Assembly (NCBI GenBank): GCA_002423585.1
Contig: DIWS01000002.1
Span: 260,548 to 324,547, forward strand
Direction: 5' to 3'
Source of the DNA: Actinobacteria bacterium UBA6100
GTDB lineage: Bacteria > Actinomycetota > Coriobacteriia > Anaerosomatales > Anaerosomataceae
DNA length: 64,000 bases
Both the position numbers and the translations under genes were made by a program. Under the pieces are notes generated by a model. That model was given only the letters and a program-made list of their open reading frames with translations. It made no database searches and was not told the origin of the DNA. Below, in pieces: positions 19,323 through 28,679 of this stretch (within the stretch, counting starts at the first letter, position 1; each line of letters begins with the position of its first letter).

Positions 19323-21179
19323 ATGAACGGCAACTGGGGGGTAGCACTCGTTGTGGACCTGGGGAGTCGATTGGTTGAACGCCGCGAACTTCCCGAGGCA
19401 TGGTTCCGCGACTACATCGGCGGTGAGGGCGTGGCGATGCGCCTGTTCGCCGAGATGGTGGACTTCGACGGGCTGCCGCTTGAGGCCTCACAGCCACTGA
19501 TCGCGGCGGTCGGTCCACTCACCGGCACGGCCGCACCGTCCTCGGGGCGCACGTGCTTCGTCTTCAGATCTCCCGCGTCGGGCGCGATCGGTGCGGCGAA
19601 CGTGGGCGGTCAGCTCTCACCCGCCATCAAGAAGGCCGGCTACGACCTCATCGTGTTCACGGGCGAGTCTGACAACCCCGTGTATGTGGTGATCGATGAC
19701 GATGAAGTCGAGATCCGTGACGCGATGCATCTCTGGGGTAAGGGCGTGCACGATACCGAGGTGGCGATACGGGAGCAGCTCGGCGGCAAGGGCTGGCAGA
19801 TCGCATCGATCGGCCCGGCCGGCGAGAACGGCGTGCTCTTCGCATCGATCATGACCGACGCGGAGCGGGCTGCCGGCCGCGGCGGCGGCGGCGCGGCGAT
19901 GGGAGCGAAGGGTCTCAAGGCGTTCGTGGTGCACGGCACGAAGCCGCTGCCGATCGCCGACCCCGAGGCGCTCAAGGAAGCCGCCAAGCAGGCGCGCGAG
20001 GAGTTCCTGCACGAGGAGTTCGTGGAAGCCGAACTCAAGCCGTTCGGCACCCCGAGCTTCTACGACTCGATCAGCGCGCTCGGCATACTGCCCACACAGA
20101 ACTGGCGCCGGACCACGTTCGACGAGTCACTGCCGACACTCGGCCATGCGGCGTACCACGAGAACCTCGACGTGAAGCCGTACGCATGCTGGGGCTGCCC
20201 GGTGGCATGCGGGCGCACGACCACGATCAAGTACGGCCCGAACGTCGGCGAGACAGGCGGCGGGCCCGAGTACGAGACGCTCGGCGCGTTCGGTGCGAAG
20301 TGCCTCGTGACCGACCTCAACGCGGTCGTGAAGGCCGGGCACCTGTGCAACGACCTCGGCCTCGACACCATCGCCGCCGGTCAGGTGATCGCGATCGCGA
20401 TGGAGTGGTACGAGAAGGGCATCCTCACACCGGAGATGACCGACGGCATCGATCTGGTCTGGGGCAACGGCGACATCTTCCCCGAGATCCTCGACAAGAT
20501 CGCGCACCGGAAGGGCTTCGGCAACATGCTCGCCGACGGCTCGAAGCGCGCCGCCGCAGCGCTCGGCGGTGACGCGGCCGACTACACCTTCGAGGTCAAG
20601 GGCGTGGAGCTCGCGAGCTGCGGCGTGCGGGCGAGCAAGGGCGAGGGCGTGAGCCACGCCGTCTCGCCGCGCGGTGCCGACCACCTGCGGCCGTACGCAT
20701 CGGTCGTGGACGCGTTCGCGTACCGCAACGAGGAACTCGGCCTCACCTACGACGTGGACTTCCTTGATGACGACAACCAGCAGTGGGTGAAGCCGTTCAT
20801 GGAGTTCTCGATGGCCACGAACCTCCTCGGCGTGTGTCTGTTCTCGGTGATCACGCTCGCGGTGCAGCCGTCCACCTGGGCGGCCGTGCTCTCGGCGGCC
20901 ACCGGTGAGACCTGGACCAAGGAGGCCATGCTCAAGGCGGCCGAGCGGGTCATCAACCTCGAGCGCATGATCAACGCGCGCTGGGGCCTCACCCGCAAGG
21001 ACGACACCTTGCCGAAGCGCATCCTTACCGAGCCCGCGCCCGACGGACGCGGCGAGGGGCAGGTCGCGAACATCGACGTGTCGCTCGACAGCTTCTACGC
21101 GGCGATGGGATGGGACCGCGAGAGCGGACTGCCCACCGCGGAGACGGTCGAGAAGCTGGGACTCACCGGCGTGGTGTAG
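19323..21179 (+). CDS. Aldehyde:ferredoxin oxidoreductase family tungstoenzyme
   Basis: 618 aa, normal length for AOR. The ATG is preceded by GGAGGAG. N-terminal AOR domain carries pterin-binding features (GPLTGT, GGQLSPAIKKAGYD). The [4Fe-4S] ligands are CxxCxxxC in CWGCPVACG (about residue 285) plus the distal Cys in LLGVCLF near residue 505. The reaction is aldehyde to carboxylate with reduction of ferredoxin, in the cytoplasm. It is placed between orr and mutL on the opposite strand. It may oxidise aldehydes from amino acid catabolism, but the substrate subfamily cannot be read from sequence alone. Confidence 0.9.
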   Translation: MNGNWGVALVVDLGSRLVERRELPEAWFRDYIGGEGVAMRLFAEMVDFDGLPLEASQPLIAAVGPLTGTAAPSSGRTCFVFRSPASGAIGAANVGGQLSPAIKKAGYDLIVFTGESDNPVYVVIDDDEVEIRDAMHLWGKGVHDTEVAIREQLGGKGWQIASIGPAGENGVLFASIMTDAERAAGRGGGGAAMGAKGLKAFVVHGTKPLPIADPEALKEAAKQAREEFLHEEFVEAELKPFGTPSFYDSISALGILPTQNWRRTTFDESLPTLGHAAYHENLDVKPYACWGCPVACGRTTTIKYGPNVGETGGGPEYETLGAFGAKCLVTDLNAVVKAGHLCNDLGLDTIAAGQVIAIAMEWYEKGILTPEMTDGIDLVWGNGDIFPEILDKIAHRKGFGNMLADGSKRAAAALGGDAADYTFEVKGVELASCGVRASKGEGVSHAVSPRGADHLRPYASVVDAFAYRNEELGLTYDVDFLDDDNQQWVKPFMEFSMATNLLGVCLFSVITLAVQPSTWAAVLSAATGETWTKEAMLKAAERVINLERMINARWGLTRKDDTLPKRILTEPAPDGRGEGQVANIDVSLDSFYAAMGWDRESGLPTAETVEKLGLTGVV

Positions 21180-21204
21180 CGCGAGCGCGCTTCGCGCAGG
21201 CAGC

Positions 21205-21230
21205 GACGGGTCGCCTCCGGGCGGCCCGTC
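21205..21230. terminator. Bidirectional terminator between AOR and mutL
   Basis: GACGGG (21205-21210) pairs with CCCGTC (21225-21230). The inner CGCC/GGCG pairs extend the stem, leaving a short loop. It lies in the 56-bp gap between two convergent genes and is followed on the plus strand by TTGCGC. Confidence 0.65.
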
Positions 21231-21235
21231 TTGCG

Positions 21236-22582
21236 CTATACGCCGACGCTCGCCCGCATGAGCGCGACGATGGCCTCGGCGGGGAATCGCGACGCGAGCG
21301 CGCCGCACGCCGCGAAGACGTAGTGGCGGTCCAGCAGGATGCGCGCAGCCGCCGGAGGGAGCAGGCGATCGGTGTCCGATGCACGAGCGCGCACCCCGTC
21401 GAGCATCTCCTCGCCATCGGGAAGACGCGTCAGCGCGCCCCCCGTGCCGATCACCAGGCGGCATGCCGTGAGGTCCCGCCCGCGCGCGACGGTCTGACGC
21501 CCCTTCGGCGTATAGAGGTGCGAGAGGCGCCCCGCGTGGCGCTCCACACCCACGCGCGCCGCGACCCGCGTGAGCTCGACCGCGGCGGCGATCTCGTCGG
21601 GAGTGCCGGGTATCGCCGGCGGCAGCAGGTGCGCCTGACCGACCGGCGTCATCAACTCGAGTACGTGCCGCGCACTCACGTATGTGCCGAGGTCGCCCTC
21701 CACGGTGCGCTTGGCGTGCGGTTGCGGGTCGGTGGCGATCGCCGAGTACTCCGGCGAGCCGTCGGTGATCGAGTGCACGTCGGTGGTGGCGCCACCCACG
21801 TCGATCACGAGCAGGTCGCCGATCGCCTCGGCCAGCAGCTCGGCGGCGACGAGCACCGCACCGGGTGTGGGGAGTATCGCGCCCGTGACGAACTCGCCGA
21901 TGCGCTCCATGCCCGGGGCGTGCGTGATGTGCTCCTCGAATGCGTCGTGGATCGCGTGTCGCGCCGGGACGATATCGAGCTCGTCCACGCTCGGATAGAC
22001 GTTGCTCGTGACGCGCACGCGGAAGCGCGCGGCCTCGAGCGTCGCGCGGGCCTCGTCGGCGGCGGCCGAGTTACCTGCGTAGATGACGATGGGGCGCGCG
22101 GCGATCTCCTTGAGGCGGCGCGCGTTGTAGACCACCACGTCGCTGTCGCCGCCCTCGACCCCGCCGGCGAGCAGGATCAGCCCCGGCCGCGCACGGTCGA
22201 TCGCCTCGAGGTCGTGATCGTTCAGACGACCCGCCGTCTGGTACTCGACGACCCCGCCCGCGCCGAGGGCCGCCTCACGGGCCGCCATCGCCGTCATCTT
22301 GGCGGTAAGGCCGTGAACCGTCATGCGCAGTCCGCCCGCCGCGGACGAGGTGGCGAGGGTGACCTCCGGATCCAGGGGACCGGTGATCTTCTCGAGCGAC
22401 GCTCGCGCGGCCGCCACGCCGATGCCCACGTCGCCCGCTGCCACGCTGGTGGGCGCGAAGCCCTGCCCGAGCAGCTTGAGCGGGCGCACCGCGCCCTCGG
22501 CGAGACCATCGAACGCCGAAAGCACGGTGGTGGTGGAACCGATCTCTGCAACCAGAGCGTCTATCCGCAGCGCCTCACTCAT
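21236..22582 (-). CDS. MutL/GlmL-type actin-like ATPase, probable reactivase for the B12 aminomutase
   Basis: 448 aa. Actin/Hsp70-like ATPase motifs are visible: AEIGSTTTVLSAFDG at the N-terminus (phosphate 1) and VIDVGGATTDVHSI around residue 260 (phosphate 2). This family is found beside glutamate mutase and ornithine aminomutase, where it is thought to release damaged cobalamin. Here the only B12 mutase in view is OraSE 6 kb away, so it presumably serves that enzyme. Its minus-strand orientation matches oraE/oraS, but two genes on the same strand lie between them. Confidence 0.82.
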   Translation of the reverse strand: MSEALRIDALVAEIGSTTTVLSAFDGLAEGAVRPLKLLGQGFAPTSVAAGDVGIGVAAARASLEKITGPLDPEVTLATSSAAGGLRMTVHGLTAKMTAMAAREAALGAGGVVEYQTAGRLNDHDLEAIDRARPGLILLAGGVEGGDSDVVVYNARRLKEIAARPIVIYAGNSAAADEARATLEAARFRVRVTSNVYPSVDELDIVPARHAIHDAFEEHITHAPGMERIGEFVTGAILPTPGAVLVAAELLAEAIGDLLVIDVGGATTDVHSITDGSPEYSAIATDPQPHAKRTVEGDLGTYVSARHVLELMTPVGQAHLLPPAIPGTPDEIAAAVELTRVAARVGVERHAGRLSHLYTPKGRQTVARGRDLTACRLVIGTGGALTRLPDGEEMLDGVRARASDTDRLLPPAAARILLDRHYVFAACGALASRFPAEAIVALMRASVGV

Positions 22583-22639
22583 GCAGGATCCTTCCGGCCG
22601 CCGTCACCGTACGCGCACCACCCGGACGCGATGCGGGCA

Positions 22640-24106
22640 CTAGACCACCAGGTACTCTGCCTGCCACAGGGAGATCGGCGCCGAGTAGCGCTCGTCGCAG
22701 CGGTCCTTGATCTCCTGGGCCACAAGGGTCAAAGCCTCTCGCGCCATCTGCGGACGAGTGAGCGTCAGACCGCGCTCCCACGTGGTATCAAGTTGAGCCA
22801 CGACGTCGCCAGCGGGTGCGTCCTGGCGCGCGAGAACGTACGCCCTGCGAGCCCACGTCCCCACCCCAGCCTCGGCGTCGCCACTCTCCTCGGCTCCGGC
22901 CTCGGCCTCGTGAAGCTCCGCCTCGGCGGCTTCAAGGTCGCCCGCATCGGCGAGCATGACCGCAAGCAGTCCGCGAATCCGGAGTTCTGCCGGACGGTTC
23001 GGTGCTTTGAGTGCCGCGGCCAATGCCTCGCGCGCACGGCTGAGCGCCTCGTCGTCCATCTCCTGCCTGCGCAGCCACTCAGCACGCGCGTGGTGTATCT
23101 CGGCAACGGTACTGATGTCCCCGGCGCGCAGATATGTGGCGGCGGCGTCCTCGAAGCGAGTGTCCGCGCTCGGGCTCTTCGGGCGCGCGGCCAGCATGAG
23201 CGCCTGGCTGAGGATGCAGCCGCCGAGGCCGACGATGTCGTCCAACTCAGCGCGAAGGGGCTCCTCCTCCTGCAGCGCCTCGAGCGCCGCGTCCTCCAGA
23301 CCGATACGCCGCAACGCCACCGCATGGCCATGCAGGGCGTCAGCGAGCCGCCGCCGATCACCACTCGCCCTGAACGCGCGTTCGGATTCCTCGAAGCAGT
23401 CGCTGGCGTGCGGGTCATCGCCCACACGCGCATAGGCGGCGCCCAGAGCCATCGTCACAGTGCCGATAAGGTCGGCGTCCTTGGTCTCGTCGGCGGTGTC
23501 GAACGCCTTCCAGTAGAGTTCGAAGGCGGCCTCGTGATCGCCAGCAGACTCGGTGAGAAGGCCCCGGTTCAGTAGGACCATCACCAGCGACTCGGTGAGA
23601 CCGGCATCGGTGGCCAACCGTTCGGCGCGCTCGAAATGGACGAGCGCCTCATCCGGCCTGCCGAGACTGGCGAGCGCCGTGCCGCAGTTGAGATGCGCCT
23701 CGGCGCCCGCGGCCGCGTCATCGCTCACGAATGGCAGATACTCTTCGTAGGTCGCGAGCGACTCGGCGTGGCGGCCGAGCCGGCCGTAGGCGATACCGAG
23801 ATTGCCCAGCGCCAACAGCAATCGTTCGACGTCGCCGACCTCTCGTGCCATCTGCGCGCCTTCGGAGTACAGGGTGATGGCGCCTTCGGTCTCGCCCGCC
23901 TGCCACAGCGCCCACCCGCGGTTGATGTGCGCGCCGATCGCTAGCGAGCCGAGCCCCGCCTCTGTGGCGACCTGCTCGGCCTCCTTGAGACTCGCCACCG
24001 CTGCGATGCGTTCGCCGGCTTTCGCCTCAGCGACGCCGCGCTGCATGAGAGTCCGGACCCGGGCTGCCGGATCGGAATCGGTCACTTCGAGGTCATCTGG
24101 GGTCAT
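22640..24106 (-). CDS. TPR-repeat protein
   Basis: 488 aa, start ATG with GGAGG site. Almost the whole length consists of ~34-40-residue tetratricopeptide-type helical hairpins (examples: AHINRGWALWQAGETEGAI and LGNLGIAYGRLGRHAESLA). There is no signal peptide, membrane segment or attached catalytic domain. It is a cytoplasmic scaffold or regulator of unknown partners. It lies 57 bp upstream of mutL on the same strand. Confidence 0.8.
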   Translation of the reverse strand: MTPDDLEVTDSDPAARVRTLMQRGVAEAKAGERIAAVASLKEAEQVATEAGLGSLAIGAHINRGWALWQAGETEGAITLYSEGAQMAREVGDVERLLLALGNLGIAYGRLGRHAESLATYEEYLPFVSDDAAAGAEAHLNCGTALASLGRPDEALVHFERAERLATDAGLTESLVMVLLNRGLLTESAGDHEAAFELYWKAFDTADETKDADLIGTVTMALGAAYARVGDDPHASDCFEESERAFRASGDRRRLADALHGHAVALRRIGLEDAALEALQEEEPLRAELDDIVGLGGCILSQALMLAARPKSPSADTRFEDAAATYLRAGDISTVAEIHHARAEWLRRQEMDDEALSRAREALAAALKAPNRPAELRIRGLLAVMLADAGDLEAAEAELHEAEAGAEESGDAEAGVGTWARRAYVLARQDAPAGDVVAQLDTTWERGLTLTRPQMAREALTLVAQEIKDRCDERYSAPISLWQAEYLVV

Positions 24107-24213
24107 GGTCGCCTCCGGGTCGCGAGCGATGAGCGAGCGGTCGTCGTGTATCGGCAATAGTACGCTAACGCGTGGCGGCGCTGCAGACGTGTGCCCGCGG
24201 TGCACGAGAGAAC

Positions 24214-24240
24214 GCCCCGACCGCTGGCAACGGCCGGGGC
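24214..24240 (-). terminator. Terminator of the exported BNR/haem protein gene
   Basis: On the minus strand GCCCCGGCCG (24240-24231) pairs with CGGTCGGGGC (24223-24214) including one G-U pair; the plus strand has a C-A mismatch at that place. It is followed by GTTCTCTCGT and sits 30 bp after the stop codon. Confidence 0.7.
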
Positions 24241-24268
24241 GCATGGTGCGCGTACAGCGGCTACTGGA

Positions 24269-27200
24269 TCACTGCGTACCCACATCGACGACGGGGGCTG
24301 CCAGTGCCTGGTTGTGCTCGAACTCATAGGGCATGATGCGCCTGAAGAACGTATCCATCTCCAGCTTGGACGGGTCGGTGAGCAACTCGGGCGGAATGCC
24401 TTCATCGTTCCATACGATGTACGCCTTCGAGCCATCAGCGCTCAACTTGACCTGTGCCTCACCCTGCATCGAATCGCCCCTCGCCAGGTAGAACGGCCGG
24501 AAGACCGTCGCACCGGCGTGGTTGCCGTCGCTGTCGACGGAAACCGTCTTCTCCTCGAACACCCATGTGTCACCCCAGTCGAGGCTGTAGGTGTATTGCA
24601 GGTCGAGCGGCATCTTGCCAGTATCCTCCTCGTCCTCATCGCTGTCGCCATGAAGCACGGCGTGCGTGGCGCCGGTGCCCCAGGTGAGCCAGACGGTGGA
24701 CAGACTCGAGACATCCTCCGGGTACGGCGATCCTGCGACCGCTGGCCCCGGCGGCACGATGCGCGGCTCTATGCAGTTGATCTTGTTGTTCGTGTAACGG
24801 GTGACGTTTACTGCCGGCTGGAACTGCCCGGCCTCGATGAACTGCTCGACGACCTCGGTAGTTCCCTCCTGTGGATTCCGGAAGACCTGCGTCCAGGTCG
24901 CACCGTCTCCGCCATAAGCGTAAACACCGTACGGGTCGGTCGCCGGCGTGGTCGTGAACGTATTGCCGCCATCGAACGAGCGTCGCACGTACAGGTTGTA
25001 GATGTCGTTGCCGTTGCGCGCCGAGCGCCAGTTCGGCGTCCAGGTGTACCCGAGTACCAACAGGTCGCCGCGGAGATAGCCTCGCTGCGCCTGAGCGTTG
25101 TCGCCCGGATACGTCCACGAATAGTCGCCCAGGTTCTCGGCGGTCTGATCCCACCTGATCAGCTTCACGCCCTTGTCGGGATCGTCCTGATCCGGGTTGT
25201 CCCAGAACTCCGTGGGCGTGACGGCGCTCACGTTGGTGTCATCGCCAAGAACGTTGGCTGCAACGTATGGGTTGGGACCGCCCGACCAGCCGGCTGGAGT
25301 CTTCTTGATGACCCACCGGCGGAGGAAGATGTCTGACGGGCCGCCGCGGCCGTCCTCGCCTTGCTTGTAGACCATGACCATGACGGTGGCAGGTGTGCCT
25401 GCGACCGTCTTACCCTTGATGGCCATCTCCTTGCCTTGCACCAGGAACCGCGGACGGCGAGCGTTCTCGTAGGCTGGAATCGGGTTGCCAAGGTAGTCGG
25501 GGATCTGTTGGCCGTCCTCATCTACCAGATAGAGCAGCTCTTCGGGATTCTCGGGGTTCCTAGCCTGCTGGTTAAGGATGGTACCTCCGGCTACGACGTC
25601 CGGCTGCTTCCAGTCGAAGCTGTGGTAGATGATGTTCTTTCCGATATCCGGCTTGTACCGTCTGCCGATACCGTCGCCCGACTCGTTGTCTTCCTCCATG
25701 GACTCCGCATCATCAGCACTGATGTAGGCATGGGCGTCCTCGTGACACGCGTAGCACGCGGTCTGGTCCTCCGCAGCTGCATGCGCGTCGTAGTGGCACT
25801 CCCAGCATCCTACCGTGGCGTCGTCACAGTCTGCAGCAGCGGGGACCTCGGGCACTTCATCGGGGTCGTCGGCATCCTCGTGTGGCTCGCCAAGCGGACC
25901 GCCGCCTCCGGTGCCCTTGCTCTCCTCGTAGCCGAGGATCGCATAGGCGCTCTTGAAGTCATCTTTCGGATCGTTGGGCGTACCGTTGTTGTTCGTATAC
26001 CCCTGCAGGAACAGCGCCGGCCGCGTGGAGGCGGTGTCACCATCGAGCAGGCGACCATCGGCGGTGATGGCAACGCGCCTCTCGACGCCCTGGTGGTTCG
26101 TGGTCTCGTACCAGTCGGCGATCACTCCAGGCGTCTCGTACGCATAGCTGTGAGTACCGACTTCCTTGCCTGTCTCCTCATCGATGATCGGGATGTAGTC
26201 CCCGTTCCCGTCGGTCACAGGAAGACCATCGCTGCCGAGCTCGACTTTGATGTTGTTCGAGTTGATCGTCTCGTTGTCGCTGATCCGCACCGGCATGGCG
26301 AACGGGACGAGCGCCTTGGGCCGGCCGACGATGTCCTCATCCCAATCGTGCTCGGGATCACCGCCGGATACCCAGTTGGTATCAACCTTGGCGAAGTCGG
26401 CGGTGGAGATGTAGCTGTACCAGATGTCGGTACCGTGACTCGCGATCGCGCCACTCCACCCCACTCCGGAGCCCTTGCCCTGGCCCGGACGTATACCCTC
26501 CGGGTCTTCTTGCCATGCGATGGCGAAGCCGACGTTGTTGCCCGCCGAAGCTTCGACCAGCTGCATCGCGTTGCGCCGTCCTGACGTCAGACGCTCGGGC
26601 TTGTACCAGGTGAGAACCCCCGTCGCCTTGTCGATGATGCCCCGCTGGGTCCAGACCACGTTATACGGTATCTCACCGACCTCCGGGAAGCCGAGCTCCG
26701 TATAGTCGGTCGAGCGCTGCGGCCCGCCGACACCCCAGATGTCATCCACTTGGTACGCATCGTCGTACGGGTAGTCGTCTCCGGGATCCGTGGCACTGGT
26801 ATCGATCGAGTACCGTGGCTTGCCCCCGCGCGCGTACTTGCCGGTCCAAACGATCAGAACCATGTTGTCCTTCACGTGCAGCGAGGGCTTCTCGCACGCG
26901 CCATAGTACTCCTCGCCGTTGGCGAGGGTGAACGATGAGCGATCGGCGCTTCGCGACAGGTTGCGCCGCTTCCACGTGTTCCCATCGTCGAGTGAGACCG
27001 CGGACCATACATCGAGCTCTCCGGTGTCCGGGTGCGCATCCAGGTACGCCATGACTATCGGCTGTGCCTCGGTGCGCGTGCCGATGAGGTCCCCGTACTC
27101 GTCGTGATACTCAATCTCCGCCACATCCCCATCGGAGCTCAGCGCCGGAACGTAGAATGGCGCAATCTCCACGCGGGACTTCGTCGTGAACAGTTCCTGC

Positions 27201-28312
27201 GTCTTGGAGACGTTCTTCACGAACTTCGAGTTCGTTTCCTCGAGCGTCTTCGCGAGGTTCTCGACAGCCTCCGCCTTCGTGACCTTCATGAGGGTCACAC
27301 CCTCGATCCCGGCGGTCTTGCTGACGGCACCGTTGATGACGAACTCCACCAGCTCTGTATCCGTAAAGTCGAACCCCTCGAACTCCTCGTCCTCTGCATC
27401 CGCCCATTCCGCGATCGTCGCGCGCACAGCGTCGTGCACAGACTCGGGTATGAAGATGCGATCCTTTGGATTGCCGTCCGCGTCCAGGGACTGGAGCAGT
27501 TGCGCGAGGCTACCCACCTCCGGCATACCGATGTCCGCCGTGTTGAAGAGATCGAGTGGCGTCACGCGGTGCCTGCAGACCGCGCTGCCAATCGGATAGT
27601 CCGCCAAGACGAACGTCACCGTCTCACCCGGGAAGTACAGGAACGACCCGGATACATCGGTGGTACCGGTGAACGTCTCAGTCGAGTACCCGAGCCCACC
27701 TACCGGTGCATCGATGAAGTGTCCCCTGCGGGGACGCTCGAGCAGGTAACTGAACCAGGCGCCCGCGGCAGGTGCCTTCTCCGAGAAGAAGTGCGCGCCT
27801 CCTGCCCATGCTCCGGTGCTCTTGCCGTTGGCGGAATCCCACATGGAGACGTGAACAGCGATGTTCTGCACCCGCTTGGATGTGAACGGCACGCCCCACG
27901 CCACGCCCAGGTCCTGATGCAGGTCGAGGACCAGTTGATGCTCCGACACGGGCTCGGCGTACTTCACTGTGTACGGGAACTGGCCCGGCGCGGGCTGACC
28001 GCCTGTGGTCACTGGTATCGGCTGATCGCCGGCGTAGATCTGGACCTCGTTGATCCTGTAGCCGTCGGGCAGGACGTTGATGTAGAGCTTCTGTTGGTCG
28101 TTGTAGACCTCGACATCACCGACGTCCACGAGTTTCGCTCCGACCAGGAGGTCCGCCGTGTGTTTGCCGGGTCCGAAGTCATGTGCGGGCACAGTGTCGG
28201 TCGCGAAGACCGGCGGTGCAACCGATGCAACGAGTGCGAGCGCCAGGAGTAGCGAGAGGATCCGTTGTGGGCGGGCGCTTCGTGCGATGTCGAGCGAGCC
28301 GAAGCTTCCCAT
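24269..28312 (-). CDS. Very large exported BNR/Asp-box protein with two c-type haem motifs
   Basis: 1347 aa from the ATG five bases after GGAGG; two other in-frame ATGs lie just upstream (28315, 28327) but are too close to the ribosome site. The signal peptide ends around PPVFATD. Three Asp-box repeats of beta-propellers are spaced through the protein (SLDDGNTWKRR, SFDGGNTFTT, SLDWGDTWVFE), as in sialidase-like propellers. A short Cys-rich insertion near residue 850 has two CxxCH haem motifs (CWECH, CYACH) in a DAH-rich context. I know of similar proteins in metal-reducing bacteria only as uncharacterised exported proteins. The leader RNA copy B lies upstream. Confidence 0.8.
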   Translation of the reverse strand: MGSFGSLDIARSARPQRILSLLLALALVASVAPPVFATDTVPAHDFGPGKHTADLLVGAKLVDVGDVEVYNDQQKLYINVLPDGYRINEVQIYAGDQPIPVTTGGQPAPGQFPYTVKYAEPVSEHQLVLDLHQDLGVAWGVPFTSKRVQNIAVHVSMWDSANGKSTGAWAGGAHFFSEKAPAAGAWFSYLLERPRRGHFIDAPVGGLGYSTETFTGTTDVSGSFLYFPGETVTFVLADYPIGSAVCRHRVTPLDLFNTADIGMPEVGSLAQLLQSLDADGNPKDRIFIPESVHDAVRATIAEWADAEDEEFEGFDFTDTELVEFVINGAVSKTAGIEGVTLMKVTKAEAVENLAKTLEETNSKFVKNVSKTQELFTTKSRVEIAPFYVPALSSDGDVAEIEYHDEYGDLIGTRTEAQPIVMAYLDAHPDTGELDVWSAVSLDDGNTWKRRNLSRSADRSSFTLANGEEYYGACEKPSLHVKDNMVLIVWTGKYARGGKPRYSIDTSATDPGDDYPYDDAYQVDDIWGVGGPQRSTDYTELGFPEVGEIPYNVVWTQRGIIDKATGVLTWYKPERLTSGRRNAMQLVEASAGNNVGFAIAWQEDPEGIRPGQGKGSGVGWSGAIASHGTDIWYSYISTADFAKVDTNWVSGGDPEHDWDEDIVGRPKALVPFAMPVRISDNETINSNNIKVELGSDGLPVTDGNGDYIPIIDEETGKEVGTHSYAYETPGVIADWYETTNHQGVERRVAITADGRLLDGDTASTRPALFLQGYTNNNGTPNDPKDDFKSAYAILGYEESKGTGGGGPLGEPHEDADDPDEVPEVPAAADCDDATVGCWECHYDAHAAAEDQTACYACHEDAHAYISADDAESMEEDNESGDGIGRRYKPDIGKNIIYHSFDWKQPDVVAGGTILNQQARNPENPEELLYLVDEDGQQIPDYLGNPIPAYENARRPRFLVQGKEMAIKGKTVAGTPATVMVMVYKQGEDGRGGPSDIFLRRWVIKKTPAGWSGGPNPYVAANVLGDDTNVSAVTPTEFWDNPDQDDPDKGVKLIRWDQTAENLGDYSWTYPGDNAQAQRGYLRGDLLVLGYTWTPNWRSARNGNDIYNLYVRRSFDGGNTFTTTPATDPYGVYAYGGDGATWTQVFRNPQEGTTEVVEQFIEAGQFQPAVNVTRYTNNKINCIEPRIVPPGPAVAGSPYPEDVSSLSTVWLTWGTGATHAVLHGDSDEDEEDTGKMPLDLQYTYSLDWGDTWVFEEKTVSVDSDGNHAGATVFRPFYLARGDSMQGEAQVKLSADGSKAYIVWNDEGIPPELLTDPSKLEMDTFFRRIMPYEFEHNQALAAPVVDVGTQ

Positions 28313-28424
28313 CATTTCCTCCCTCATGAGGCACCGTCATTCGACGGCCAGGGTCAATGCCGGAAATGTCGCCCGTACCCCCCCTTCCCACCGCAAACCG
28401 ATCGGACCCCCCACAAACGCGCAA

Positions 28425-28450
28425 AGACCGACCCGGAATCGGGTCGGTCT
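28425..28450 (-). terminator. Intrinsic terminator at the end of leader RNA copy B
   Basis: AGACCGACCC (28450-28441 read on the minus strand) pairs perfectly with GGGTCGGTCT (28434-28425) around a 6-nt loop, followed by TTGCGCGTTTG. It lies 113 bp before the start codon of the exported protein and can also stop read-through from oraE. Confidence 0.75.
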
Positions 28451-28527
28451 CACTATTCGCTCCCCGCCGGACCGCGCAGTGACCGTAAGCACTCGGCGGA
28501 TCATCGCCCCCTGCCCCTCAAGGGGGC
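28425..28527 (-). ncRNA. Riboswitch-like leader RNA, copy B (pseudoknot plus terminator)
   Basis: Minus-strand counterpart of the element at 14890-14982. Arm i CCGCCG (28499-28494) can pair with CGGCGG (28469-28464). Arm j CGGTCACT (28485-28478) can pair with AGTGA-GA-CCG (28454-28445). Relative to copy A, the last j pair changes from C-G to T-A, and arm i changes C to T opposite G, both preserving pairing. The shared blocks ATGATCCG and CGGCGGGGAGC are almost identical in both. A GC hairpin (GCCCCCT/AGGGGGC, 28506-28527) precedes it. The stretch 28313-28679 holds no gene, only this leader. Confidence 0.6.
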
Positions 28528-28679
28528 TGACAAAACGAATTACCCGTTCCGCAGGCCGAGTACCCGACTTATGGCAGTTTCTGACGAATGGCTGAGAACA
28601 TCGGCGAGAGGCACACTCGTGCGCCGTCCATCAGGGCATATGCCCCGCTCGTCTACCATCGAACGAACCTGGCAACCCG

